Part shown: piece by piece, positions 27,593 through 35,337 of the stretch
Position numbering within the stretch: the first letter of the stretch is position 1
Layout: each line of letters begins with the position of its first letter
IMG/VR virus record: IMGVR_UViG_3300021185_001151
Location: 1-37,416 of that record
Direction: 5' to 3' (one strand)
Length of the DNA: 37,416 nt
Source: a virus
Translations under genes and position numbers: made by a program
Notes under the pieces: generated by a model
The model's database searches: none
The model's input: the letters and a program-made list of their open reading frames with translations, nothing else
What the model was told of the DNA's origin: nothing

Positions 27593-29814
27593 TGTCAATC
27601 ATCAAGATCAAACGATCAGGTTCCACAGGTGCACCGTCTGCTCTCGCTCAAGGTGAGTTCGGATATTCGTATCTGGGTGGAACACTCTCGAATGGCGGTG
27701 ACAGACTCTATATCGGTACAGGCATCGAAACGAACGGTGCGGCTGCGAATGTAGAGGTCATCGGCGGTTCATATTTCACAGATAAACTAGATCACACTCT
27801 TGGTACGCTCACAGCGTCCAGTGCAGTACTAGTAGACTCTAACAGCAAAATAGATCAATTCCTCGTTGATGATCTAAAATTAGACGGATCAACTCTGTCT
27901 GTCAACTCAACGAGTTTAGCAAATACTAACCTAACAATTGAAGCTGGCTCGACTGGCGAAATCATCTTAGCATCTAATACTCGTTTCTCGGGTACAGTTG
28001 ATTTTGATGGTAGCGTAACAGTAGCAAGTTTGAATGTCGAAGACCTAACTGACAATAGAATCACTATTGCTGGCGCTAGTGGCGAACTAGAAGATGATGG
28101 TAACTTTACGTTTGACGGTACAACATTCACTGTTGGTGCCGCAACAATCGCACAAGCAACTGGTAACTTTGAAACAGATGGCACAATTGGTGCAGACGGT
28201 AATGTTAGAGTTGGCTCATCAGGCGCTTCTAACTTTACGATAGACGCAACAAATGGTGATATAGGTACGGCAGGCGATCTTACTGTTGGCGTTGATGCAA
28301 CGTTTGGCGCTACAAGTCAACTAGCATTTGCAAGTGCAAACAGTACTGTTACACTAACTGGTGATCTAGATATCACTGGTAGTGCTAGTATTGATAATAT
28401 CGATATCAACGGAAACACAATCAGTTCTACTGATACTAACGGAAATATCACACTTACTCCTAATGGTACTGGCTATGTCCAAATCTCTGGCACTAACGGA
28501 TTAGTAGTACCAGTAGGAACAACTGGACAACAAGGACCAGCAGTCAATGGTGCTGTTCGACTGAACTCTACAAGTGGTCAGTTCGAAGGTTACTCAAATT
28601 CTAACTGGTCATCTTTGGGTGGCGTAAGATCAGTTGATGGTCTAACGTTCATTATCGCAGAGACATCTCCAGGCAACTCAGACGATACTCTACATTTTCA
28701 CGTAGCAACAGGTGCAACAACTAACAAAGAGGCAATGACTCTAGATGAGACTAGCCTTCATGTTCTAAACACAACCGCATCGTCTAACACTACAACTGGT
28801 TCTATCATCGCTGATGGCGGGGTAGGTATCGCAGGTGACGTAAACATTGGTGGAGATACAATTCTCACCGGTGATCTAGCAGTCAATGGTGGTGATATCA
28901 CTACTTCACAGGCTACTTTCAACCTGATCAATGCTACTACAACTACGTTGAACATTGGTGGGGCAGCTACGGCAGTCAACATCGGTACTGGCGGTGAAGG
29001 TGGTGGTACAACTACTATCGGTCATGATATTGAAATTACTGGTGACCTAAGTGTAAACAGCGGACAATTCTCTGTAGACGCTACAACAGGTAATGCTGAA
29101 ACTGCTGGTAATATGATCGTCGGTGGTGATCTAACCGTAAATGGTGCAACTACAACTATTGACGTATCTACGCTAACTGTTGAAGACGCACTTATCAGAC
29201 TAGCATCTGGCAACACATCTGGTGATGCTGTAGACATTGGTTTTGTAGGTAACTACAACGATGGTACTGACACTCATCTTGCTGGTATGTTCAGAGATGC
29301 AACGACTGGTGAATTCCACATCTTTGATGAGTATGTTGACTCAGACGTTACAGACAACGTAATCGATATTTCGGATGCTACGTTCAGTCTCGCAGACGTA
29401 AACATCAACAAACTGAAAACTGCTAACCAAACAATCACACTGAGTGGCGATGTTGCTGGTACAGTAACTATCACTGAGTTTGGTGGTGGAACAACTGCAT
29501 CAATTACTACTACTATACAACCAGACTCTGTTGCTCTAGGCACTGATACTACAGGCGACTACGTTCAAGAAGTTGACGAAGGCGCAAACGTAACTGGCGC
29601 AACTGCGGGTGGCAATGCACAAACATCTATCTATGTTACTGGTACTGGCGAATCGGCTGTTGTTACAGTTCAAGCAGTTATTGCTGATCAAGTAGGACAA
29701 GTTGGTGTCGCAACATTTGATGCCTTATCAAATGGAGCTGGAACAAATAGAAACTTTGATGTGAGTGCAACTGGTAGTGTCTCTATCAACACCATTGATG
29801 GTGGAACGTACTAA
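27592..29814 (+). CDS. Tail fibre protein with Mtd-like N-terminus, 740 residues
   Basis: The N-terminus (IIKIKRSGSTGAPSALAQGE, then GDRLYIGTG) matches the major tropism determinant N-terminal style, a small domain that attaches fibres to the baseplate. The body is a long series of beta-repeats in the pattern N/D-G-T-I-x-x-x-D, for example NITLTPNGTGYVQISGTNG. Near residues 305-345 is a fibre module GQQGPAVNGAVRLNSTSGQF followed by EGYSNSNWSSLGGV. Around 510-530 is the module GDLTVNGATTTIDVSTLTVE, also present in two later fibres. These are stem-type repeats that normally form trimers. A late promoter and a GGAGG site precede the start. Host recognition or stem function is inferred. Confidence 0.8.
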   Translation: MSIIKIKRSGSTGAPSALAQGEFGYSYLGGTLSNGGDRLYIGTGIETNGAAANVEVIGGSYFTDKLDHTLGTLTASSAVLVDSNSKIDQFLVDDLKLDGSTLSVNSTSLANTNLTIEAGSTGEIILASNTRFSGTVDFDGSVTVASLNVEDLTDNRITIAGASGELEDDGNFTFDGTTFTVGAATIAQATGNFETDGTIGADGNVRVGSSGASNFTIDATNGDIGTAGDLTVGVDATFGATSQLAFASANSTVTLTGDLDITGSASIDNIDINGNTISSTDTNGNITLTPNGTGYVQISGTNGLVVPVGTTGQQGPAVNGAVRLNSTSGQFEGYSNSNWSSLGGVRSVDGLTFIIAETSPGNSDDTLHFHVATGATTNKEAMTLDETSLHVLNTTASSNTTTGSIIADGGVGIAGDVNIGGDTILTGDLAVNGGDITTSQATFNLINATTTTLNIGGAATAVNIGTGGEGGGTTTIGHDIEITGDLSVNSGQFSVDATTGNAETAGNMIVGGDLTVNGATTTIDVSTLTVEDALIRLASGNTSGDAVDIGFVGNYNDGTDTHLAGMFRDATTGEFHIFDEYVDSDVTDNVIDISDATFSLADVNINKLKTANQTITLSGDVAGTVTITEFGGGTTASITTTIQPDSVALGTDTTGDYVQEVDEGANVTGATAGGNAQTSIYVTGTGESAVVTVQAVIADQVGQVGVATFDALSNGAGTNRNFDVSATGSVSINTIDGGTY

Positions 29815-29905
29815 ATAGATTAGAGGAGTGAGATCCAAAGTATATACTGTAGACTCACTTCTTTACAAAAAGGCTATATAGCCATTATACATATTGTGAG
29901 GACAC
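29811..29905 (+). promoter_or_regulatory. Structured intergenic leader upstream of the 319-residue gene
   Basis: This gap, about 91 bases after the stop, is the largest plus-strand non-coding stretch. CTAAATA at 29811-29817 is a degenerate late-promoter-like element. Arms at 29825-29832 and 29854-29861 pair over eight positions with one G-U pair, around a 21-base loop holding the palindrome AGTATATACT. A second perfect palindrome, GGCTATATAGCC, lies at 29872-29883. GAGG at 29898-29901 is the ribosome site. No strong U-run follows either hairpin. Confidence 0.4.
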
Positions 29906-30865
29906 ATGTCAACCATTAAGCTAAGACGTAGTGGGGTCGGTGGAAAGATACCTACTACTGCACAATTAGACTTAGGTGAAGTCGCTCTCAACACATTCGA
30001 TGGTCGACTCTATGTAAAGAAGTCGGTCAATAGTGTTGAATCCATTGTTGGACTATACGGCTCACCAGTAAACGAAGAATCGATTTACATCGACTCGTAC
30101 ACTGGTGACGGCACAACAACTGACTTTGCTCTATCTTATATTCCTAAAGCAGATCAGTACGCATACGTTGCAATCAACGGTGTACGACAACACGTTAGCG
30201 AATATTCCATAAGTGGCAACATTCTTACGCTTACTCCGGCACCCCTCTCAACAGATGAAATAGAAATACGTGTTCATGATACTATTACAGATAGTGTCGT
30301 AGTTCGTGATTATCAACAATATGTGTATAGTGGCTTATCAAGCGCATCCTCAGTCTCTGGTGCAGACGATAATAGTAGAACACTTGCTTACGATATAAAC
30401 AAAGTAGAAGTCTACGCAAACGGTGTTAGGCTCGTTGACGGTTCTGACTACTTAGCAACAAATGGTACAAGCATTGTATTCCAAGGATCACAAACGGTCA
30501 CTGGCACAGTAGAAGTTGTATCTTTATCACGTGCTTCTTTCGCAGATAGTTCAGCACTTACTCCTGGTACGACAGCACTTACTGGCACAGGAGCGAATCA
30601 AGTAGTCGATAGTTTTCAGACAGCATCATATAGAACAGCGAAGTACTTAGTTCAGATGACAGCAGGCACAAACTACCATTCAACAGAAATTCTTTTGATA
30701 CATGACGGAACAACAGTATACATGACAGAGTATGGCACAATATTCACAAGCGCAAGTTTAGGGACTTTTGATGGAGACATTTCTAGTGGTCTAGTAAGAC
30801 TGTTAGTTACGCCCGCCAATATAAATACTACAGTAAAGATTCAACGACTTTCGGTAACGGTGTAA
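29906..30865 (+). CDS. Fibre-associated protein with Mtd-like N-terminus and two beta modules
   Basis: This 319-residue protein starts STIKLRRSGVGGKIPTTAQL and continues GEVALNTFDGRLYVKK, the same attachment-domain style as the preceding fibre. Two related beta modules follow: about residues 63-125 (YTGDGTTTDFALSYIP, AINGVRQHVSEYSISGN, LSTDEIEIRVHD) and about 155-210 (INKVEVYANGVRLVDGSDYL, TVTGTVEVVS). This domain is frequent in phage structural proteins. The last 100 residues form another beta-rich domain (YRTAKYLVQMTAGTNYHSTE) resembling small capping domains of marine phage fibres. GAGG gives the ribosome site. It is likely a connector or short fibre; function is inferred. Confidence 0.75.
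   Translation: MSTIKLRRSGVGGKIPTTAQLDLGEVALNTFDGRLYVKKSVNSVESIVGLYGSPVNEESIYIDSYTGDGTTTDFALSYIPKADQYAYVAINGVRQHVSEYSISGNILTLTPAPLSTDEIEIRVHDTITDSVVVRDYQQYVYSGLSSASSVSGADDNSRTLAYDINKVEVYANGVRLVDGSDYLATNGTSIVFQGSQTVTGTVEVVSLSRASFADSSALTPGTTALTGTGANQVVDSFQTASYRTAKYLVQMTAGTNYHSTEILLIHDGTTVYMTEYGTIFTSASLGTFDGDISSGLVRLLVTPANINTTVKIQRLSVTV
30820..30827 (+). promoter_or_regulatory. T4-type late promoter inside the preceding gene
   Basis: An exact TATAAATA lies 41 bases before the ATG at 30869, within the last codons of the 319-residue gene. Confidence 0.7.
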
Positions 30866-30868
30866 AAC

Positions 30869-33800
30869 ATGGCAACTAGAATAAAATCAAATCAGATATC
30901 GGATAACAGTATTGTAGCCGCAGACTTGCACTCAGCAATTACAGTAAACACAACTTCATCAGGAACGTTCGGTTCAGTTATTGTTGATGATATCACATTA
31001 GACGGAAGTTCACTTGTCACATCAGGCACAAATAATTTCACAGTAGACTCTGGTGGTCTTATAATACTTGATGCTGACTCTAATGGAGATATTAGACTTG
31101 CGAACTCTGCTGGTCAATATGCTGCCTTATATAACTCCGGTGATCACCTTTACGTCAAATCCATTATCAATGAAGGAGACGTATATCTTTCGGGTAAAGA
31201 TTCTAATGGCGCTCATATCAATGCTCTAAGATTAAATATGGGAAATGGTGGTCATGCAACATTCAATGAAGGTATTATTGCAGGCGGGGACGTCTCTATC
31301 AATAGTACAGGTGGAAGTCCATTAGCTGTTCATGGTGCAATTTCTGGCGATGTATATGTTCAAGTTGTAAACACACAAGCGGCTTCAACTAACAATCAGA
31401 GTTCCGTAGAACTTAGAGCAAATTCTTCTACGCAAGAAAGACAGACAGTAAAAATCACAGGTGATTTTACTGACATAACAGATGCATCAAGAGATAGTAG
31501 ACTAAGATTTTATACATTTGCTAACGGAACACAAGTAATACCTCTTACATTGAATCAACTCGATGCGGCGTTTGCAGGAGATGTTGTTATTACGGGCGAT
31601 CTTACGGTAGAAGGCTCGCAAGTCACACTCAACACTACAGCCCTTGATGTTGAAGATAAAAATATCACACTCAACTATCACGCAAGTAATGATACGTCTG
31701 CTAGTGCAGATGGTGCGGGTATTACGATTCAAGATGCAGTTGATGCTTCTACAGATGCAACTATTTTGTGGGACGCTACAAGCGACAAGTTCGACTTTTC
31801 TCATACAGTAAACATAGCTGGCGATGGAAAACTAGGTATTGGAGTATCGAATCCAACTTCAACTATAGACCTAACTAGAACTTCCGATACTGGTGAAAGA
31901 GCAATTCGTATCGAAAATAGTAGTGCTAGAGTTTACGTTGGTGTAGAAGGCAGTTCTGGAAATAGATTTGTTGGTAGTGCTGTAGACAATGCTTTTATAG
32001 GTACGACAACTGCCGACGGCTTAGAACTTGCTACAAATAATAATGTTAGAATGGTTATCGATACTGCGGGTAAGGTTGGTATTGGCGATACTAGTCCATC
32101 TGTTATTTTAGAAGCAAACGGTCAAATTTCTTCGCACGTTGGTGGTGGTGGCGCTACATACACTACTGGTATTTTAGAGATAAACAGTGGTTCTACTCCC
32201 ACTCAGGTAAAAATCACAACACCAATTAAATATGAAGGTGATGGCTCTTATACTCATGCTCACACTGTAACAATCAAAGGGTTTCAATACGGTGGTCTAA
32301 ATACTGTAGACTTGAAAATATCTTGGCACGTGTATCTAAATCAGTTTTATAATCGTACATGTTCAAGTAGTGGTGGTTGGGCTCCTGTTATTACTTTAGG
32401 TGTAGAAAATAATTATGTCGTAATTCATCTAACTGGTCCACAGTATTGGCCAAAAATGTATGTTGAAAGTCACTATACTCCATACGGCGGAGCGGCTCTA
32501 TCTACTGGATGGAGCTGGTCAGACGCTGCCATAAGTAATGATTCGGGCAAACCAGAACAAGTTGTTTCATATAAAATAAACTTTGGTAACAGCTTCTTGA
32601 TGGACTCCAACGGCAATATTGGTATTGGAGGAGACACTATTCCTGATTCAAAATTAGATATAAACTCTGCCTCTACAGCCGCAGGATCAAATTTTGGAAC
32701 AAAGTCAATAATATCTAGATTGCCCCTTACAAGTGGCTATCAAACACAAATAGCTTCTGCACATGCAATTCATGATAGTAGCATATATGCTGCCGACATT
32801 GGATACAAGTATAGAAACCAAGGATATGATCTAACATTTTCAACCAACAATAATACGACTGGCGATCCCACTCAGCATATGGTCATAGATAAAATTGGCA
32901 ATGTTGGTATAGGCACAGATAATCCAGGTACGGACTTACATGTAAATAGTACCGCAGATACTCAGATAATAGTGAGTGCTGACAATAGTATGGCATTACA
33001 CCAAGATTCAGCATGGAATAGTAATTTGTACTTTGGTGCATATCACGATGGTGCTACCGCTGTTTACGGAAAAACCGGTCGTGGTGCTTTCAGAATGGTA
33101 AATCTTCATGACGGAGATTCAAGCCCGCAGTATATATCACTTTATGGAGCTAATGCTGGTACAAAGGGAGACACTATTACCTGGAATACCGTCGGACTAG
33201 CTATGGACGAAGATGGTAATGTTGGTATTGGGACGACTGATCCTCAAGCTTTGTTAGAGATATCTAAGACAACTGCTGGTCTTATTTCAGGAGGTACTGG
33301 TAATAAAGGTGCTACAATTAGACTTCATCATGAAGCGCAGTGGGAAGGCGGTTACGGAAATGCTCCTACTAATCCAGACTTCTTAGGTTCTATAGATTTC
33401 TCAACAGGAGATAGTTCAAGTGGTGAAGGTATAAAGGCTTCGATACGTACTAGTGTTGAAAGTTATTATAATACTAATCATTTGAACTTTTATACGGCAG
33501 ATGGATCTGGCTCTACTAGTATGGTAGAACGATTATCTATACAGCAAAATGGTCGAATTGTACTCAATAGAGGTACAACTGACTATGAACCCACGCATAG
33601 TGGCGTTGTAAAGAACCATTTTACAGTACACACAGATTATAATACACAAGGTACACAACACGTTAGTTTATCTAATCTAAATGGTAACTGGCTAGATGGC
33701 ACAACTGGACCAGATTCACAATACGGAATGTTGTTTGGATATAACAACCAAACCCGTGGCGGAATAATATACGATCATCGTAGCACAGAAATGATGACAA

Positions 33801-34360
33801 TGTGGTCTAGCTATGCGCCAATTAGATTTATGGTGCCAGATGCCGCAGATGGCGACGGTGTTCCAACTGATACTAATATCAATACTGCACTAACACTCGA
33901 AAAAAGCGGTAAAGTCGGTGTACGTACAGAAAGTCCTAAAGCGGAGTTTCATGTTGATACGGGTGGCGGTTCTGACGGATTTGCGGTTGGCGGTAAAAAT
34001 GTAAGTTTGAATACATCATTTCAAACAGGCGCTCAATTAGAAATAACATTAGGTGATCACCAAGCGTGTTACGTAAAAGTATTTCTCACTGGAGACTGGA
34101 GTGGTCACAGTGCAATGGCGTTCCTTGGAGAATATTTTATACAAAACGGCGCAAACCAATATGCAGAAGCTGGGCAGATAATAAGAGAGGTCGACAATAC
34201 TAGTAGTATAGATTATGTATCTTCTCAGATATATGACGGTGGTAACTACGACTCTTTTCAGATTCAATTCAAACTAAATGTGCCATCAGGAGCAAGCGTT
34301 CAAACAGCGGCGGGTAATATAACATATCAAGTGATGGGTCAGTTTGATGCTATCACATAG
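30869..34360 (+). CDS. Long tail fibre protein, 1163 residues
   Basis: The N-terminus MATRIKSNQISDNSIVAADL is typical of phage fibres. The stem contains six copies of a G-[NK]-[VIL]-G-[IV]-G...P...[LF]-x-[IV] repeat (starting near bases 31826, 32070, 32611, 32898, 33213 and 33908), which is common in trimeric fibre stems. At residues 243-312 is a module (GDLTVEGSQVTLNTTALDVE) duplicated in the last fibre of the window. An aromatic domain at about residues 447-550 (VTIKGFQYGGLNTVDLKISW) resembles the distal domain of the next gene. The last about 115 residues (ACYVKVFLTGDWSGHSAMAF, LGEYFIQNGANQYAEAG) look like a separate terminal domain. It probably forms a host-recognition fibre. It begins four bases after the previous stop. 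Confidence 0.8.
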   Translation: MATRIKSNQISDNSIVAADLHSAITVNTTSSGTFGSVIVDDITLDGSSLVTSGTNNFTVDSGGLIILDADSNGDIRLANSAGQYAALYNSGDHLYVKSIINEGDVYLSGKDSNGAHINALRLNMGNGGHATFNEGIIAGGDVSINSTGGSPLAVHGAISGDVYVQVVNTQAASTNNQSSVELRANSSTQERQTVKITGDFTDITDASRDSRLRFYTFANGTQVIPLTLNQLDAAFAGDVVITGDLTVEGSQVTLNTTALDVEDKNITLNYHASNDTSASADGAGITIQDAVDASTDATILWDATSDKFDFSHTVNIAGDGKLGIGVSNPTSTIDLTRTSDTGERAIRIENSSARVYVGVEGSSGNRFVGSAVDNAFIGTTTADGLELATNNNVRMVIDTAGKVGIGDTSPSVILEANGQISSHVGGGGATYTTGILEINSGSTPTQVKITTPIKYEGDGSYTHAHTVTIKGFQYGGLNTVDLKISWHVYLNQFYNRTCSSSGGWAPVITLGVENNYVVIHLTGPQYWPKMYVESHYTPYGGAALSTGWSWSDAAISNDSGKPEQVVSYKINFGNSFLMDSNGNIGIGGDTIPDSKLDINSASTAAGSNFGTKSIISRLPLTSGYQTQIASAHAIHDSSIYAADIGYKYRNQGYDLTFSTNNNTTGDPTQHMVIDKIGNVGIGTDNPGTDLHVNSTADTQIIVSADNSMALHQDSAWNSNLYFGAYHDGATAVYGKTGRGAFRMVNLHDGDSSPQYISLYGANAGTKGDTITWNTVGLAMDEDGNVGIGTTDPQALLEISKTTAGLISGGTGNKGATIRLHHEAQWEGGYGNAPTNPDFLGSIDFSTGDSSSGEGIKASIRTSVESYYNTNHLNFYTADGSGSTSMVERLSIQQNGRIVLNRGTTDYEPTHSGVVKNHFTVHTDYNTQGTQHVSLSNLNGNWLDGTTGPDSQYGMLFGYNNQTRGGIIYDHRSTEMMTMWSSYAPIRFMVPDAADGDGVPTDTNINTALTLEKSGKVGVRTESPKAEFHVDTGGGSDGFAVGGKNVSLNTSFQTGAQLEITLGDHQACYVKVFLTGDWSGHSAMAFLGEYFIQNGANQYAEAGQIIREVDNTSSIDYVSSQIYDGGNYDSFQIQFKLNVPSGASVQTAAGNITYQVMGQFDAIT
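31595..31804 (+). repeat. Fibre module, copy 1 of a 210-base direct repeat
   Basis: This block aligns without gaps to 35965-36174 in the same codon phase. By hand count 39 of 210 bases differ and 8 of 70 residues differ, so most changes are silent. The longest identical runs are 20 and 23 bases. Confidence 0.85.
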
Positions 34361-34370
34361 GAGATTATAA

Positions 34371-35129
34371 ATGGCAAGTATAACAATTCCAAACATCGTT
34401 TCAGAAGAAGAAAAAGTTGGTATGGGCGTCAGACCTTACACCAACACAAAACTGACATTAGGCGGAACTACCACTTCGTACAATGCTACTTTGATGTTCG
34501 ATAATAATACTGCTGGCGGTGCTGAATTCTTTATGCTTGCCACAGATAATACCTGGAGTGCTGGCGCTGATAAATTTATTATGGGACATGGTTCACCTAG
34601 TAGTAGTAATTCGGATTTAGAGATTGACGGTGATGGCTATATACACATGGCAAGAAACCGCTTGAGTGTTGGTAATGGCTATCATGCTTCTACAGGAAAA
34701 AGAGGTGTGCGAGTTGGTCGTACTGTATACAACTGGTTCAATTATGGAAGAAATGACGGACACAATTATCTTCACATAAAAACGAATCTAAACTTCGGTG
34801 CTTCAACTAATTCGCAACCCACGATGTCCCTTTTTCATATCAAAGGATACACGTATTCAGCACAGACTATTGATTCTATGGTTGGCTTTCATAACTGGTC
34901 TGGGCAGCCTTATCAAATTAGATACACGAATAATGGTTCTGCAACAAGTGTTGTGAGTAGTAGCTATCCTCCATATGGTTCCAGTGACGGTAAAGTAGTT
35001 CTAGTGCTAAATATTGGCAATAACTATCCAGGAGTTTCTATCGATCATCATCAAGCTTACGAATACACTTGGGTAGATGTTGAGGTTTCAGCATACTCTA
35101 AGACAGCAAGTACAAATGGAGTTTATTAA
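34371..35129 (+). CDS. Fibre-tip-like protein, 252 residues
   Basis: The protein starts MASITIPNIVSEEEKVGMGV and has a short N-terminal part plus a distal domain at about residues 134-232: LHIKTNLNFGAS, SLFHIKGYTYSAQTIDSMVG, DGKVVLVLNIGNNYPGVSID and AYEYTWVDVEVSAYS. The domain is aromatic and beta-rich, and aligns by eye with an internal domain of the preceding fibre. Its small size and place directly after a long fibre suggest a separate receptor-binding tip or short fibre. AGGAGA gives a good ribosome site ten bases after the previous stop. The TAA overlaps the next ATG. Receptor binding is inferred; no database search was possible. Confidence 0.75.
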   Translation: MASITIPNIVSEEEKVGMGVRPYTNTKLTLGGTTTSYNATLMFDNNTAGGAEFFMLATDNTWSAGADKFIMGHGSPSSSNSDLEIDGDGYIHMARNRLSVGNGYHASTGKRGVRVGRTVYNWFNYGRNDGHNYLHIKTNLNFGASTNSQPTMSLFHIKGYTYSAQTIDSMVGFHNWSGQPYQIRYTNNGSATSVVSSSYPPYGSSDGKVVLVLNIGNNYPGVSIDHHQAYEYTWVDVEVSAYSKTASTNGVY

Positions 35130-35278
35130 TGGAAGAATATACAGCAGAAGAAGCGTTACAGTTAGTTAGAGACTTGGTATTTCCTCAGGCGGTGAATGGA
35201 GAAACTGTTCAGCAGTTCGGTCATTGGTTTATCATGGAAAACGATCAGTGGGAACACACTGAAGAAATACCCGAGTGA
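35129..35278 (+). CDS. Small acidic protein, 49 residues
   Basis: A short ORF begins at the ATG that overlaps the previous stop (TAATG) and ends with TGA at 35276-35278. It starts MEEYTAEEALQLVRDLVFPQ, then has VQQFGHWFIMENDQWEHTEE, so it is strongly acidic with an aromatic core. The overlap points to coupled translation with the fibre-tip gene. I do not recognise a family. A fibre-assembly helper is a reasonable guess because such genes often follow fibre genes, but nothing in the sequence shows it. Confidence 0.6.
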   Translation: MEEYTAEEALQLVRDLVFPQAVNGETVQQFGHWFIMENDQWEHTEEIPE

Positions 35279-35292
35279 TACTAATTGTAGTT

Positions 35293-35300
35293 TATAAATA
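35293..35300 (+). promoter_or_regulatory. T4-type late promoter for the terminal fibre gene
   Basis: An exact TATAAATA in a true 59-base intergenic gap, 37 bases before the TTG start at 35338. Confidence 0.8.
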
Positions 35301-35323
35301 AGAGTAATGAATAAAACGCTATT

Positions 35324-35329
35324 GGGGAG
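35324..35329 (+). promoter_or_regulatory. Ribosome binding site supporting a TTG start
   Basis: GGGGAG lies eight bases before TTG at 35338. No ATG is present at suitable spacing, and the GTG at 35331 is out of frame with the long ORF. Confidence 0.7.
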
Positions 35330-35337
35330 AGTGAACC

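Noticed and set aside
27855-28184. Minus-strand ORF of 109 residues inside a fibre gene
   Set aside because: It is low-complexity Val/Ser/Pro-rich reverse-frame translation of a repeat-rich gene. Similar shadows occur at 28758-28982, 29022-29237 and 29274-29543.
29872-29883. GGCTATATAGCC as a rho-independent terminator
   Set aside because: A perfect palindrome without a loop gives only about four pairs, and no U-run follows on the plus strand. On the minus strand a T-run follows, but no minus-strand gene leads into it.
27592-30865. Diversity-generating retroelement linked to the Mtd-like proteins
   Set aside because: Only the N-terminal attachment style resembles Mtd. No reverse transcriptase and no template/variable repeat pair were seen.
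35331-35333. GTG as the start of the last fibre gene
   Set aside because: It is in a different frame from the long ORF; TTG at 35338 is in frame with good ribosome-site spacing.
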